Positions 30,913 to 41,097 of a stretch of 64,000 bases of DNA are shown in pieces. How positions within the stretch are numbered: the first letter of the stretch is position 1; the number at the start of each line of letters is the position of its first letter. Origin of the DNA: Hyphomicrobiales bacterium (GTDB taxonomy: Bacteria; Pseudomonadota; Alphaproteobacteria; Rhizobiales; NORP267); NCBI GenBank assembly GCA_021775855.1, contig JAJFGZ010000004.1, forward strand, positions 47,132 to 111,131. Direction: 5' to 3'. A model generated the notes under the pieces. That model was given only the letters and a program-made list of their open reading frames with translations, was not told where the DNA came from and did not search any database. The translations under genes were made by a program, and so were the position numbers.

Positions 30913-32331
30913 ATGAAACCGACGGGACGACCCCCGGAAAAGGCCTACATCCGCTCCTACGGGTGCCAGATGAACGTCTACGATTCCGAGCGTATGGCGG
31001 ACCTTCTGGCGTCCGAAGGCTACGAGATTATTGACGCGCCGGGCGATGCCGACCTGGTGATCCTGAATACCTGCCATATCCGCGAAAAGGCCGCTGAAAA
31101 GGTTTATTCCGAGCTGGGCCGGTTGCGGATAAACAAAGAACGGGCCCGTGCGGAGGGCCGCAATCCCCTGATCGCGGTGGCGGGCTGCGTGGCCCAGGCC
31201 GAGGGTGAGGAAATGATCCGCCGGGCGCCCGCGGTCGATCTGGTGTTTGGACCTCAGGTTTATCACCGCTTGCCCAGGTTGCTGGCGCGTGCCCGCGCCG
31301 GCGAGAAAGTAATCGAGACCGAATTTCCGACCGAAGAGAAATTTGATGCGCTGCCGAACGACCGTCGCAGCGTGACATCCACCCGCGCGGCGACCGCCTT
31401 TCTGACCATCCAGGAGGGGTGCGACAAATTCTGCACTTTCTGCGTGGTGCCCTATACGCGCGGTGCGGAATTTTCCCGCTCACCTGAAGAGATTTTGGAT
31501 GAAGCCCATCGTTTGGTCGCGGCTGGGGTGAGCGAAATCACTTTGCTTGGCCAGAATGTCAACGCTTTTCACGGTGTCGACGGTGCGGGCCGGGGACACG
31601 ATTTGCCGGACTTGCTCAAGGCCCTTGCCGGCATTGATGGTCTGGCGCGGTTGCGCTACACCACAAGCCACCCCCGCGACATGACGCAAAAACTCGTCGC
31701 TGCACACCGCGATATCGAAATACTGATGCCCTACCTGCATCTGCCAATCCAGTCCGGCGCAGACCGGATCCTCGACGCCATGAACCGCAAGCACACCGCA
31801 GCAGAGTATTTGGCGATCATGGCGGATATTCGCGCCGCCCGGCCGGACATCGCCATCTCGTCTGATTTTATCGTTGGATTTCCTGGTGAAACGGACGCGG
31901 AATTCGAAGCAACCCTGCGTGTTGTCGAGACCGTCGGCTACGCCCAGGCCTATTCGTTCAAATACAGCCCGCGCCCGGGAACCCCGGCTGCCGACAGCAA
32001 CGAGCAGGTACCGGAACCGGTCAAGGCCGAGCGGTTGGCCCGGCTGCAGGCTTTGTTGGAGGGGCAGCAATTCGCATTCAATCGCGCTACAGAAACTGCC
32101 ATATTGCCAGTTTTGCTCGATCGTGCCGGGCGCAAGGACGGTCAATTGGCCGGGCGCACCCCCTACCTGCAAGCGATCCAGGTCGAAGCACCGGTGGCCT
32201 TGCTTGGGACTATCCAGCAGGTCCGTGTGACGAAGGCTGGGCCGCATTCGTTGTTTGGATCGCTTGCCGATAACACTGTTCCGGTAAAGTTCGAAGCCCG
32301 GACGGTGCAATTGGAAGGCGTGACCAGTTGA
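30913..32331 (+). CDS. miaB: tRNA-2-methylthio-N6-dimethylallyladenosine synthase
   Basis: [22 protein letters not shown]; radical [26 protein letters not shown]-terminal TRAM. Confidence 0.96.
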   Translation: MKPTGRPPEKAYIRSYGCQMNVYDSERMADLLASEGYEIIDAPGDADLVILNTCHIREKAAEKVYSELGRLRINKERARAEGRNPLIAVAGCVAQAEGEEMIRRAPAVDLVFGPQVYHRLPRLLARARAGEKVIETEFPTEEKFDALPNDRRSVTSTRAATAFLTIQEGCDKFCTFCVVPYTRGAEFSRSPEEILDEAHRLVAAGVSEITLLGQNVNAFHGVDGAGRGHDLPDLLKALAGIDGLARLRYTTSHPRDMTQKLVAAHRDIEILMPYLHLPIQSGADRILDAMNRKHTAAEYLAIMADIRAARPDIAISSDFIVGFPGETDAEFEATLRVVETVGYAQAYSFKYSPRPGTPAADSNEQVPEPVKAERLARLQALLEGQQFAFNRATETAILPVLLDRAGRKDGQLAGRTPYLQAIQVEAPVALLGTIQQVRVTKAGPHSLFGSLADNTVPVKFEARTVQLEGVTS

Positions 32332-33437
32332 GTAGGAAACCCGCAACCCGGCAAGCCGGTGGCACCGTCACCCGGGCCGCGCGAACCCCGGCAAGGGCGT
32401 CAAATCCAGTTGAACGCACCGTCAGTTTCGAAGACAATACCTATCTCGGCGCACTGTTCGGCGAGCACGACCAGAATCTCGCCCTGATCGAGCACCGGAT
32501 GGGCGTCCATATATCGGCCCGCGGCAACCATGTGGTCATCCTTGGCGGTGAAGCCGCCTGCGACGCGGCGCAGGCAACGCTGAAAGAAATTTATAAGCGG
32601 ATCGCGTCAGGAGATCCGGTCACGGCGGGCGATATCGATGGTGTTATTCGCATGAACGAAGTGGATGCCGGGATCAGGAAAAAGAAGCAATCAAGGGTGT
32701 CTGCAAAGAGCAATGCCTCCACCGAAACGTCTGGTGATGCGCGGATCGTGACCCGGCGAAAGACAATCCTGCCCCGTTCCCTCACCCAGCAGACTTATAT
32801 CGAAGCCCTTGACGGCACCGATCTGGTTTTTGCGCTGGGCCCGGCCGGGACCGGCAAGACCTACCTCGCGGTTGTGCACGCTGTATCGCTGCTGGAAGAT
32901 GGCAGGGTCGACCGGATCATCCTGTCCCGGCCAGCGGTTGAAGCCGGCGAGCGGCTCGGTTTCCTGCCCGGCGATATGCGTGAAAAGGTCGATCCTTACG
33001 TACGCCCGCTCTACGACGCGCTTTATGATGTTTTGCCGGCCGACAAAGTCGAACGCGAAATCCAGGCAGGGGTCATTGAAATCGCGCCGCTTGCCTTCAT
33101 GCGCGGTCGCACTCTCTCCAATGCCGTTGTTATTCTCGATGAAGCACAGAATTGCACGTCGATGCAGATGCGCATGTTTCTCACCCGTCTCGGCGAAGGC
33201 AGTTGCATGGTTGTGACCGGCGATCCGAGCCAGACCGATCTGCAATCCGGCGATCGCCCGGGTCTCGTTGAAGCGGTCGAGTTGCTCGCTGACGTCGAAG
33301 GCGTCGCGCAAATAAAATTTTCTGACCAGGACGTCGTGCGCCACGATCTGGTTTCGCGCATCGTCAAGGCGTACGATGTGCATGACCAAATCCAGCGCAA
33401 ACCCAACCGCAAATCGGGCTTTAGGTCGACAGACTGA
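32328..33437 (+). CDS. phoH: PhoH family ATPase
   Basis: KH-like N-terminus; [44 protein letters not shown] start overlapping the miaB stop. Confidence 0.94.
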   Translation: MSRKPATRQAGGTVTRAARTPARASNPVERTVSFEDNTYLGALFGEHDQNLALIEHRMGVHISARGNHVVILGGEAACDAAQATLKEIYKRIASGDPVTAGDIDGVIRMNEVDAGIRKKKQSRVSAKSNASTETSGDARIVTRRKTILPRSLTQQTYIEALDGTDLVFALGPAGTGKTYLAVVHAVSLLEDGRVDRIILSRPAVEAGERLGFLPGDMREKVDPYVRPLYDALYDVLPADKVEREIQAGVIEIAPLAFMRGRTLSNAVVILDEAQNCTSMQMRMFLTRLGEGSCMVVTGDPSQTDLQSGDRPGLVEAVELLADVEGVAQIKFSDQDVVRHDLVSRIVKAYDVHDQIQRKPNRKSGFRSTD

Positions 33438-33439
33438 TC

Positions 33440-33961
33440 ATGCGCACCGAAATCGTGACACTATCCGGCGACTGGCCTGACGAGCCGGAATTATACGGAC
33501 GTCTCCAGGACTCCGTTGCCCGCACCCTCGCATGGCTCGGGCTTCAATTTGGGGATGATACGGGATTGAGCATCGCACTCTCGGACGACGCACATGTCCA
33601 CGCCCTGAACCGGGAATTCCGGCACATCGACCGGCCTACCAACGTGCTGGCATTTCCAGGCGGTGGCGCCGGCGAGCCAGCGGACGGAAAATTTTCCGGG
33701 GGCCTTCTCGGCGACATTATTCTGGCGTCTGGTATTGTCGCCGGTGAGGCGGCACGGGACGGGAAGGAATTTTCCGATCACGCGGTGCATTTGACCATTC
33801 ATGGTTTGTTGCATTTGCTCGGATACGATCATGGGAACGAAGCCGATGCAAAGTCGATGGAGGCCCTGGAGGTTGAAATTTTGAATTCGATGGATATCTC
33901 AAACCCGTTCGACGGTGATCCGGGCGAACTCGATTATCAGGAGCAATCCGAAGGGAAATGA
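33440..33961 (+). CDS. ybeY: Endoribonuclease YbeY
   Basis: RPTNVLAFPGG; zinc motif HLTIHGLLHLLGYDH. Confidence 0.95.
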   Translation: MRTEIVTLSGDWPDEPELYGRLQDSVARTLAWLGLQFGDDTGLSIALSDDAHVHALNREFRHIDRPTNVLAFPGGGAGEPADGKFSGGLLGDIILASGIVAGEAARDGKEFSDHAVHLTIHGLLHLLGYDHGNEADAKSMEALEVEILNSMDISNPFDGDPGELDYQEQSEGK

Positions 33962-34971
33962 CCAGTGCCAGCGATATATCCGGCGAAACTTCCAGCGGAG
34001 ATAGTTTCATGTCCCGGATAAAATCCCTGTTTGGCATGGCCGATGAGCCGAGCCTGCGCGACAGCCTTGAAGCTGCGCTCGAGACCGAAGAGGGCTCGAC
34101 AAGCGGCTTTACCGACCAGGAACGGCTGATGCTCAACAATATTCTGGGATTCCGCACGGTGCGCATCGAAGACGTGATGGTGCAGCGCGCGGATATCCTC
34201 GCGGTCGACGAATCAACGTCGATCGGTGAAGTGATTGCGGTTTTCCGCGAAGCAGGTCATTCCCGCCTTCCTGTTTACCGAGAGACCCTCGATGAACCTG
34301 TGGGCATGGTCCATATCAAGGACTTGATGGGCTGGATGACCAGCAAGGCCAAGCAGAGAAGCGGCGCCCGTACGACCAAAAACGGGTCTGGGAGTGCGAC
34401 GTCCAACGGGCCCAACGGATCAAAAATCGATCTGGCCCGCATCAATCTCGACCGCCCTTTGGCGTCGACAAAGATTTTGCGCAAGGCTCTATTTGTCCCG
34501 CCAAGCATGCCGGCAATGGAATTGCTGCTGAAGATGCAAGCCACCCGGCTGCATTTGGCTTTGGTTGTTGACGAATATGGCGGCACCGAGGGCCTGGTAT
34601 CGATCGAGGACCTGATCGAGGAAATCGTTGGCGAGATCAACGACGAACACGATGTGGACCAGACCCCTGCGATCAAAATGACCGACGACGGCACCTATGT
34701 CGCCGACGCTCGGGTCTTGATCGAGGATTTCCGCGCGCTGCTCGGAGACGACGCTCTGTTCGAAGTAAACGACGATGAGGTGGATACCCTGGGCGGTTTG
34801 GTATTTTCAATATCCGGCCAGATCCCGGTACGCGGCGAGCTGATCGCCTGTCCGCCCAATCTCGAATTCGAGGTTCTGGAAGCCGACCAACGCCGGGTCA
34901 AGAAATTGCGGATAAGTGTGATATCAGGCGCAAAGGCCCGCAAGCGTACGACCGCAGATGTTGCTGACTAG
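33958..34971 (+). CDS. CorC/HlyC-type CBS-domain protein
   Basis: RTVRIEDVMVQRADILAVDESTSIGEV; LALVVDEYGGTEGLVSIEDLIEEIVGEINDEHD; C-terminal transporter-associated domain. Confidence 0.92.
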   Translation: MTSASDISGETSSGDSFMSRIKSLFGMADEPSLRDSLEAALETEEGSTSGFTDQERLMLNNILGFRTVRIEDVMVQRADILAVDESTSIGEVIAVFREAGHSRLPVYRETLDEPVGMVHIKDLMGWMTSKAKQRSGARTTKNGSGSATSNGPNGSKIDLARINLDRPLASTKILRKALFVPPSMPAMELLLKMQATRLHLALVVDEYGGTEGLVSIEDLIEEIVGEINDEHDVDQTPAIKMTDDGTYVADARVLIEDFRALLGDDALFEVNDDEVDTLGGLVFSISGQIPVRGELIACPPNLEFEVLEADQRRVKKLRISVISGAKARKRTTADVAD

Positions 34972-35005
34972 ACTGTCTCGGAAGTTGACGCCGGTTGTAT
35001 AAAAG

Positions 35006-36667
35006 GTGCGGGGAGGGCGGATGCAGAAGCTGGCTGGCAGGATGATTCTGCTCTGGGGTTGGCGTCGGGCCTTGGCGGCATTTATTGTCGGCGCGGTTTC
35101 CGTCCTGGCCTTCGCCCCGTTCAATATTCTCCCCTTGATGTTGGTGTCGTTTCCGATCCTCGTCTGGCTGATCGACGGGGTTGGCTCACCGGCAACAGGG
35201 GTTTCAGAGAATCACAGCGGGTGGGCGTCGGGCCTTGGCTCGGCCTTTATGGTTGGCTGGAGCTTTGGCTTCGGCTTCTTCCTTGCAGGGCTTTACTGGA
35301 TCGGCGCGGCGTTCCTGGTCGAAGCCGATCAATTTGCGGTTTTTTTGCCCCTGGCCATTGTTGCGCTACCAGCAGGTTTGGCTCTTTTCTACGGCTGTGC
35401 GGTAGCCCTCGCCTGGATCTTCTGGTCCCAGGGCGGGGCGCGTATATTTGCTCTCGCCTTTGCTTTCGCGGGTGCAGAATGGTTGCGCGGCCATATCCTG
35501 ACAGGTTTCCCCTGGAACCTGATCGGATACAGCCTGACAAGCTATCTGCCACTGATGCAGGGCGCGGCCTATATCGGGACATACGGAATGACACTAGTGG
35601 CAATTGTTATTTTCGCCAGCCCCGCCACGCTCGGAATGCCTGATCCGGGCAAAGGTCAAAGCCGTCTCGTGATGCCGGTATTTGGGTTGTTGCTATTCGT
35701 CGCGTTGCTCTTGGCTGGGATCCAGCGCACAGCCATGGGTCCGGACAATTTGACCATGGTTCCAGACGTCCGGCTTAGAATCGTTCAGCCGAATGTTGCC
35801 CAGGAAGATAAGTGGCTGATCGAAAACCGCAGCCGGATATTCGCAGACCTGGTGAACTTAAGCGACCGCGCAACATCCCCGGGCATATCAGGCGTCCGTG
35901 ACGTGACTCACGTGATCTGGCCTGAAACCGCGCCCCCGTTTTTACTGGACGAAACCCCCGAGGCCTTGTCTGCGATCGCCGCTATGCTCCCCGACGGCAC
36001 CAGCCTGGTGACCGGTGCGATCCGGCGCGAACCATCCGGAAGCGATGCCCAGAGCGTGTTCAACAGCGTTCTCGCGATCGATTCCAATGCCGAAATTCTG
36101 GACCGGTACGACAAAGTGCGTCTTGTGCCCTTTGGTGAATATCTACCCTTCCGGGGGCTCCTGCAATGGCTCGGATTTGAACAGTTGACCAGGGTCAGGA
36201 CCGGGTTTTCAACCGGGAGCGCGGGCGCCATCCTCAACGTGCCGGGTCTGCCACCCGCCTTGCCACTAATATGCTACGAGGTGATTTTTGGCGGTCAGAT
36301 TGCTGACCCCGGTAACCGCCCGGGGGTTATCCTGAATGTAACCAATGACGCGTGGTTTGGGATCTCCACGGGGCCCTATCAGCATCTGCAGCAGGCCCGG
36401 GTTCGCGCCGTAGAGGAAGGCGTGCCGTTAGTGCGCGCCGCCAATACCGGCATCTCGGCGATCATTGATCCCTTTGGACGGGTGCTCCAGTCGCTTTCCC
36501 TTGGAACCGCGGGTGTCATAGATACCGGATTACCGGAAGCCCTACCACCGACCATCTACGCCCGGTACGGCGATCGGATATTCTCGATCATGCTCATCTT
36601 GGCCGGAATGATCGGACTTATCGGCCGTCGGATCGAAGGGCGCAGCCGTCGCGCCTCAAATGCTTGA
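35006..36667 (+). CDS. lnt: Apolipoprotein N-acyltransferase
   Basis: N-terminal TM bundle; nitrilase-like domain VIWPETAPPFLLDE..., LPLICYEVIF, NVTNDAWFG. Confidence 0.95.
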   Translation: MRGGRMQKLAGRMILLWGWRRALAAFIVGAVSVLAFAPFNILPLMLVSFPILVWLIDGVGSPATGVSENHSGWASGLGSAFMVGWSFGFGFFLAGLYWIGAAFLVEADQFAVFLPLAIVALPAGLALFYGCAVALAWIFWSQGGARIFALAFAFAGAEWLRGHILTGFPWNLIGYSLTSYLPLMQGAAYIGTYGMTLVAIVIFASPATLGMPDPGKGQSRLVMPVFGLLLFVALLLAGIQRTAMGPDNLTMVPDVRLRIVQPNVAQEDKWLIENRSRIFADLVNLSDRATSPGISGVRDVTHVIWPETAPPFLLDETPEALSAIAAMLPDGTSLVTGAIRREPSGSDAQSVFNSVLAIDSNAEILDRYDKVRLVPFGEYLPFRGLLQWLGFEQLTRVRTGFSTGSAGAILNVPGLPPALPLICYEVIFGGQIADPGNRPGVILNVTNDAWFGISTGPYQHLQQARVRAVEEGVPLVRAANTGISAIIDPFGRVLQSLSLGTAGVIDTGLPEALPPTIYARYGDRIFSIMLILAGMIGLIGRRIEGRSRRASNA

Positions 36668-36798
36668 CGGGTAGACATTGCTTTACTACAACCTATGGCA
36701 GAAATGCATTGCAGTGCGCCATCTTCAGCGCGCAAATTCAAAGTCTTATTGAGTAGATGATCTCGTCCAATTTATTTGATGAGTAGGTGATTTCCGGC

Positions 36799-37212
36799 AT
36801 GAACCAGAAGAAGCGCCCCCATCCTGTCGATATCCATGTGGGTGGCAGGGTCCGGATGCGACGGGTGCTACTGGGCATGAGCCAGGAGAAGCTGGGTGGC
36901 GAACTCGGGCTGACCTTTCAACAAGTCCAGAAATACGAAAAAGGCGCCAACCGAATTGGCGCAAGCCGCCTTTGGGAATTGTCGCGTATTCTCGATGTTC
37001 CAATCGGCTTTTTTTACGAGAATGCCGTTGTGAGCAATGTCAACGCCGACGGCTTCGAGGAAGAAGGGTCGCAGGATTTCGTAACCGAGTTTGTCTATTC
37101 CGGTGAAGGACTGAACGTCATCAAGTATTTTGCCCGCATCACCGATCCCAATATCCGCCGTAGTATATTGAACCTGATTCGCTCCGTCGCCGGCGAAGAC
37201 GAATCAAACTGA
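36799..37212 (+). CDS. XRE-family helix-turn-helix regulator
   Basis: VGGRVRMRRVLLGMSQEKLGGELGLTFQQVQKYEKGANRIGASRLWELSRILDVPIGFFYE. Confidence 0.93.
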   Translation: MNQKKRPHPVDIHVGGRVRMRRVLLGMSQEKLGGELGLTFQQVQKYEKGANRIGASRLWELSRILDVPIGFFYENAVVSNVNADGFEEEGSQDFVTEFVYSGEGLNVIKYFARITDPNIRRSILNLIRSVAGEDESN

Positions 37213-37224
37213 CTAGACCGATTT

Positions 37225-37917
37225 TTGTCCAGATCCTCGAAGGATAACCCGCGCCGGTTTTACGGGCGTCGTGCAGGCCACAAGCTCCACGCGAGCCAGG
37301 CCGCGCTGGTCGAATCCCTTCTGCCCGAAATTCGGATCGACCCCAGTCGCCGGATCAAGGATTTACGCAACCTCTTCCCGAACGATGTGAACGAAGTTTG
37401 GTTGGAAATCGGGTTTGGCGCCGGTGAGCACCTGCTCTGGCAGGCGCGGGAAAATCCTGAGACGGGCTTTCTGGCGTCGGAGCCTTATATCAACGGCGTC
37501 GCCAAGGTGCTCACCGCCGTGGATCGCGACCGGATCGGCAATGTCCGCCTCTATGACGACGACGTGCACCACCTGTTTGACGGCTTGCCGGACAATTCGT
37601 TGTCACGCGTTTTTGTCCTTTTTCCCGACCCTTGGCCGAAAAAGCGCCACAACAAGCGCCGGATTGTTTCACCTTTTCTGATCGCACATCTGGCCCGGGT
37701 CATGCCCCCGGGGGCTGAATTGCGGTTCGCCAGCGATATCCCCGACTATGTCGATTGGACCTTGCGGTATATGCAGAACAGTCCCACATTTGCCTGGACC
37801 GCGTGCACACCAGATGATTGGCGGCGCCGCCCGCCGGACTGGCCGGAAACACGCTATGAGAAAAAAGCCGTCGAAGCCGGGCGCCCTGCGGCATATCTCT
37901 CTTTCCGGCGGATTTGA
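37225..37917 (+). CDS. trmB: tRNA (guanine-N7-)-methyltransferase
   Basis: RFYGRRAGHKLHASQAALVESLLPE; EIGFGAGEHLLWQA; VFVLFPDPWPKKRHNKRRIV; TTG start. Confidence 0.95.
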   Translation: MSRSSKDNPRRFYGRRAGHKLHASQAALVESLLPEIRIDPSRRIKDLRNLFPNDVNEVWLEIGFGAGEHLLWQARENPETGFLASEPYINGVAKVLTAVDRDRIGNVRLYDDDVHHLFDGLPDNSLSRVFVLFPDPWPKKRHNKRRIVSPFLIAHLARVMPPGAELRFASDIPDYVDWTLRYMQNSPTFAWTACTPDDWRRRPPDWPETRYEKKAVEAGRPAAYLSFRRI

Positions 37918-37993
37918 CCTGTAGCCGGGTTGCAAATACGGCAAAGCGGGTCTATTGTCCGGCCAATCACTCACAGCGTCAAAGAATCGTTGA

Positions 37994-38022
37994 GAGTGGG
38001 CCACACCGGCCCGCTCCTTTTT
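37994..38022 (+). terminator. Hairpin followed by T-tract between trmB and rimP (terminator or attenuator)
   Basis: GAGTGGGCC-acacc-GGCCCGCTC followed by CTTTTT; 9-bp stem with one G-T pair. Confidence 0.65.
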
Positions 38023-38071
38023 GGTTTGGTCGACGATTGTGGAACGGCAAAAACAGAGACGTTGTATACCT

Positions 38072-38653
38072 TTGTCCGAAGCGGTCAAAATTGATGCAGA
38101 TAGCGCCCTGAACGAACTTCGGTTTGTGCAGGAAATGGGTCTCGAAGCCCGGATTGCGGCTATCGTCGAACCGATCCTTATGGGACTCGGTTACCGGTTG
38201 GTGCGCATTCTTTTTTCCAGACGCGAAGGCAGTACCCTGCAGGTGATGGCGGAATGCCCGGATGGGTCCATGTTGGTCAGCGATTGCGAGATTGCCAGCC
38301 GCGCCATTTCGGCAGCGCTCGACGTGGATGATCCGCTCGATACGGCTTACAACCTGGAAATGTCGTCGCCGGGGATCGATCGCCCGCTTGTGCGGTTGAG
38401 TGATTTCGAGCGCTGGCAGGGTCACGAATGTCGGGTCGAACTGGAGCATATGCACGATGGCCGCAAGCGGTTTCGCGGCATAATCGATGGGGTCGCCGAC
38501 GGGAATTTGCGTCTCCAGGGCGGCGATCCAGATGAAGAATTTATTGAATTACCGGTGGCGGCGATTGCCGAAGCCAAACTGATGCTGACCGACGAATTGA
38601 TTTCAGAATCCCTGCGCCGGTCAAAAAAATCTGTGGCTGCCGATCAGGGTTGA
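38072..38653 (+). CDS. rimP: Ribosome maturation factor RimP (supplied ORF opens at 38021; TTG at 38072 preferred)
   Basis: [36 protein letters not shown]...[20 protein letters not shown]. Confidence 0.9.
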   Translation: MSEAVKIDADSALNELRFVQEMGLEARIAAIVEPILMGLGYRLVRILFSRREGSTLQVMAECPDGSMLVSDCEIASRAISAALDVDDPLDTAYNLEMSSPGIDRPLVRLSDFERWQGHECRVELEHMHDGRKRFRGIIDGVADGNLRLQGGDPDEEFIELPVAAIAEAKLMLTDELISESLRRSKKSVAADQG

Positions 38654-38703
38654 TCGGGCGGCGATTAAAAGGAGAAGAAAATGTTCAATTTCGGAGCGGT
38701 CAC

Positions 38704-40338
38704 ATGTCGCCTGCAGCAGTAAGCGCCAACAGACTGGAGCTACTCCAGATCGCCGATGCAGTTGCCCGTGAAAAGGCAATCGATAAGGAAATCGTGTTGT
38801 CCGCGATGGAGGATGCGATCCAGCGCGCGGCCCGCTCGCGTTATGGCGCGGAAAACGATATCGCAGCGCAAATTGATCCTAAAACCGGTGAAATTACGCT
38901 GAACCGGCTTCTCGAAGTTGTCGAGGAGACGGACGAAGAAGCACGCCAGATTTTGCTGAGCGAAGCCATTCTCCGTAACCCCGCGGCTCAGGTCGGTGAT
39001 TTTATCGCTGAAGCATTGCCGCCGCTGGATTTTGGCCGTATCGCCGCCCAGAATGCCAAACAGGTTATCGTCCAGAAAGTGCGCGACGCCGAGCGCGAAC
39101 GTCAGTTCGAGGAATACAAGGACCGCGTCTCGGAGATCGTCAACGGCATCGTCAAGCGGGTCGAATACGGCAACGTGGTGGTTGACCTTGGCCGCGCCGA
39201 GGGTGTCGTCCGGCGCGACGAATTACTGCCGCGCGAGAGTTTCCGCTACGGCGACAGGATTCGTGCCTATGTATACGACGTGCGCCGTGAACAACGCGGC
39301 CCGCAGATTTTTCTATCGCGCACCCATCCGCAATTCATGGCGCAATTATTTGCCCAGGAGGTTCCGGAAATCTATGACAATATCATCGAACTGAAATCGG
39401 TCGCGCGCGATCCTGGCAGCCGCGCCAAGATCGCTGTGATCTCCAACGATGCCTCGATCGACCCGGTCGGCGCCTGCGTCGGCATGCGCGGCAGCCGCGT
39501 ACAGGCCGTCGTCAACGAATTGCAGGGCGAAAAAATAGATATCATTTCCTGGTCGCCCGACGCCGCGACCTTCATCGTCAACGCCCTGGCGCCTGCCGAG
39601 GTAGCCAAGGTTGTGCTCGACGAAGACGCCCAGCGCATCGAGGTTGTGGTTCCAGACGAACAATTGTCCCTGGCCATCGGCCGGCGCGGGCAGAATGTCC
39701 GTCTTGCGTCCCAATTGTCAGGCTGGGATATCGACATCCTGACGGAAGCTGAAGAATCCGAGCGCCGCCAGAAAGAATTTGCCGAGCGCAGCGAAGCCTT
39801 CATGGAGCAACTCAACGTAGACGAAATGATCGGCCAGTTGTTGGCCTCCGAAGGGTTTACGTCCGCCGAAGAGGTTGCCTATGTGGCGCCAGAGGAGGTT
39901 GCCGCGATTGGCGGGCTGGACGAGGATATGGCCGCGGAACTTCAACGCAGGGCACAGGAATTCCTGGAGCGCCGCGAATCCGAATTGCAGGCCGAGCGCA
40001 CAACCCTTGGCGTCGAAGACGCGGTTGGCGAATTGCCCGGTGTTACCACCGCCATGATGGTGGCGTTTGGCAGTGATGACGCCAAAACGGTTGATGATAT
40101 CGCCGGATATGCTACCGACGAACTGGTCGGCTGGTCGGAGAGGACCGAGGGCGAAACCGTCTGGCATACCGGTATTCTGAGCGACCACGACCTTTCCCGC
40201 CAGGAAGCCGAAACGCTTGTAATGGCGGCACGCATTGCGGCCGGGTGGGTCACTGAAGAAGATCTTGCCGAACCCTCGGAGGAAGAGGAAGACACCGAGG
40301 GTGAAGCCGCGAGCACAGACGGAGACGCAAGCACCTGA
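38704..40338 (+). CDS. nusA: Transcription termination/antitermination factor NusA
   Basis: LLQIADAVAREKAIDKEIVLSAMEDAIQRAARSRYG; S1 and KH domains; C-terminal acidic repeats. Confidence 0.96.
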   Translation: MSPAAVSANRLELLQIADAVAREKAIDKEIVLSAMEDAIQRAARSRYGAENDIAAQIDPKTGEITLNRLLEVVEETDEEARQILLSEAILRNPAAQVGDFIAEALPPLDFGRIAAQNAKQVIVQKVRDAERERQFEEYKDRVSEIVNGIVKRVEYGNVVVDLGRAEGVVRRDELLPRESFRYGDRIRAYVYDVRREQRGPQIFLSRTHPQFMAQLFAQEVPEIYDNIIELKSVARDPGSRAKIAVISNDASIDPVGACVGMRGSRVQAVVNELQGEKIDIISWSPDAATFIVNALAPAEVAKVVLDEDAQRIEVVVPDEQLSLAIGRRGQNVRLASQLSGWDIDILTEAEESERRQKEFAERSEAFMEQLNVDEMIGQLLASEGFTSAEEVAYVAPEEVAAIGGLDEDMAAELQRRAQEFLERRESELQAERTTLGVEDAVGELPGVTTAMMVAFGSDDAKTVDDIAGYATDELVGWSERTEGETVWHTGILSDHDLSRQEAETLVMAARIAAGWVTEEDLAEPSEEEEDTEGEAASTDGDAST

Positions 40339-41066
40339 TGCAGCATTCGGCGGACACATTGAAGCACCGGTCAGAGACCGGGAAGCGACAGGCATCGCCT
40401 GAACGCACACGGCGGTCTGCGCGTCGTGGCCCTTCCGTTTCTGCCGGTGTGTCGGCGACCCGTAAATGCATCGTGACAGGCGAGAGCCTGGATTGCGATG
40501 ACCTGATCCGGTTTGCGGTGTCGCCCGCAGGCGATCTGGCGCCCGATCTCTACTGCAAACTCGGTGGCCGCGGTGTCTGGGTGACCGCGACCCGGGCGCA
40601 TGTGGAACAAGCCTGCGCCAAAAAGGCGTTCGAGCGCGGGTTTCGCGCAAAAGTGACGTTGCCGGACGACCTGCCTGGCATGATCGACCGCCTGTTGCTG
40701 AAGTCAGCCCTCGATTCTCTCGCGATGGCGCGCAAAGCGGGGCAGATTGTTACCGGCCAGACTAAATTGAACGCGGCCATCCGGGCGGGGAAAATTGGCT
40801 TGGTGATCGAAGCCGAGGATGGCGCCGAAGATGGTGCACGCAAAACCCGCGCGGCTATACTGGCAACAGGTTTAATCGACAAGCTTCCCGTGATCAGGTT
40901 ATTTACCTCGACACAGATGAGTTTGGCCCTTGGACAATCAAATGTGGTACATGCGGGTGTGCCATCAGGAGGATTGTCCGGCGCCATCATAGATAAGTCT
41001 GGCAGATTGTTGCGATACCGCGCTATTGATCGGTCGCCAGATACATTAATAGCCTCCGAAATTTGA
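40338..41066 (+). CDS. YlxR (DUF448) plus L7Ae-like RNA-binding fusion protein
   Basis: [41 protein letters not shown]; second half L7Ae-like [32 protein letters not shown]. Confidence 0.88.
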   Translation: MQHSADTLKHRSETGKRQASPERTRRSARRGPSVSAGVSATRKCIVTGESLDCDDLIRFAVSPAGDLAPDLYCKLGGRGVWVTATRAHVEQACAKKAFERGFRAKVTLPDDLPGMIDRLLLKSALDSLAMARKAGQIVTGQTKLNAAIRAGKIGLVIEAEDGAEDGARKTRAAILATGLIDKLPVIRLFTSTQMSLALGQSNVVHAGVPSGGLSGAIIDKSGRLLRYRAIDRSPDTLIASEI

Positions 41067-41097
41067 CGGGTTTGGCATTCAGGGATACGCAAACAGT

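Noticed and set aside
36668-36798. Searched the lnt-XRE spacer for a SAM riboswitch or tRNA
   Set aside because: No recognisable conserved riboswitch core or cloverleaf could be found by eye.
40338-41066. YlxR-L7Ae fusion between nusA and infB
   Set aside because: Known arrangement in alphaproteobacteria; ordinary here.
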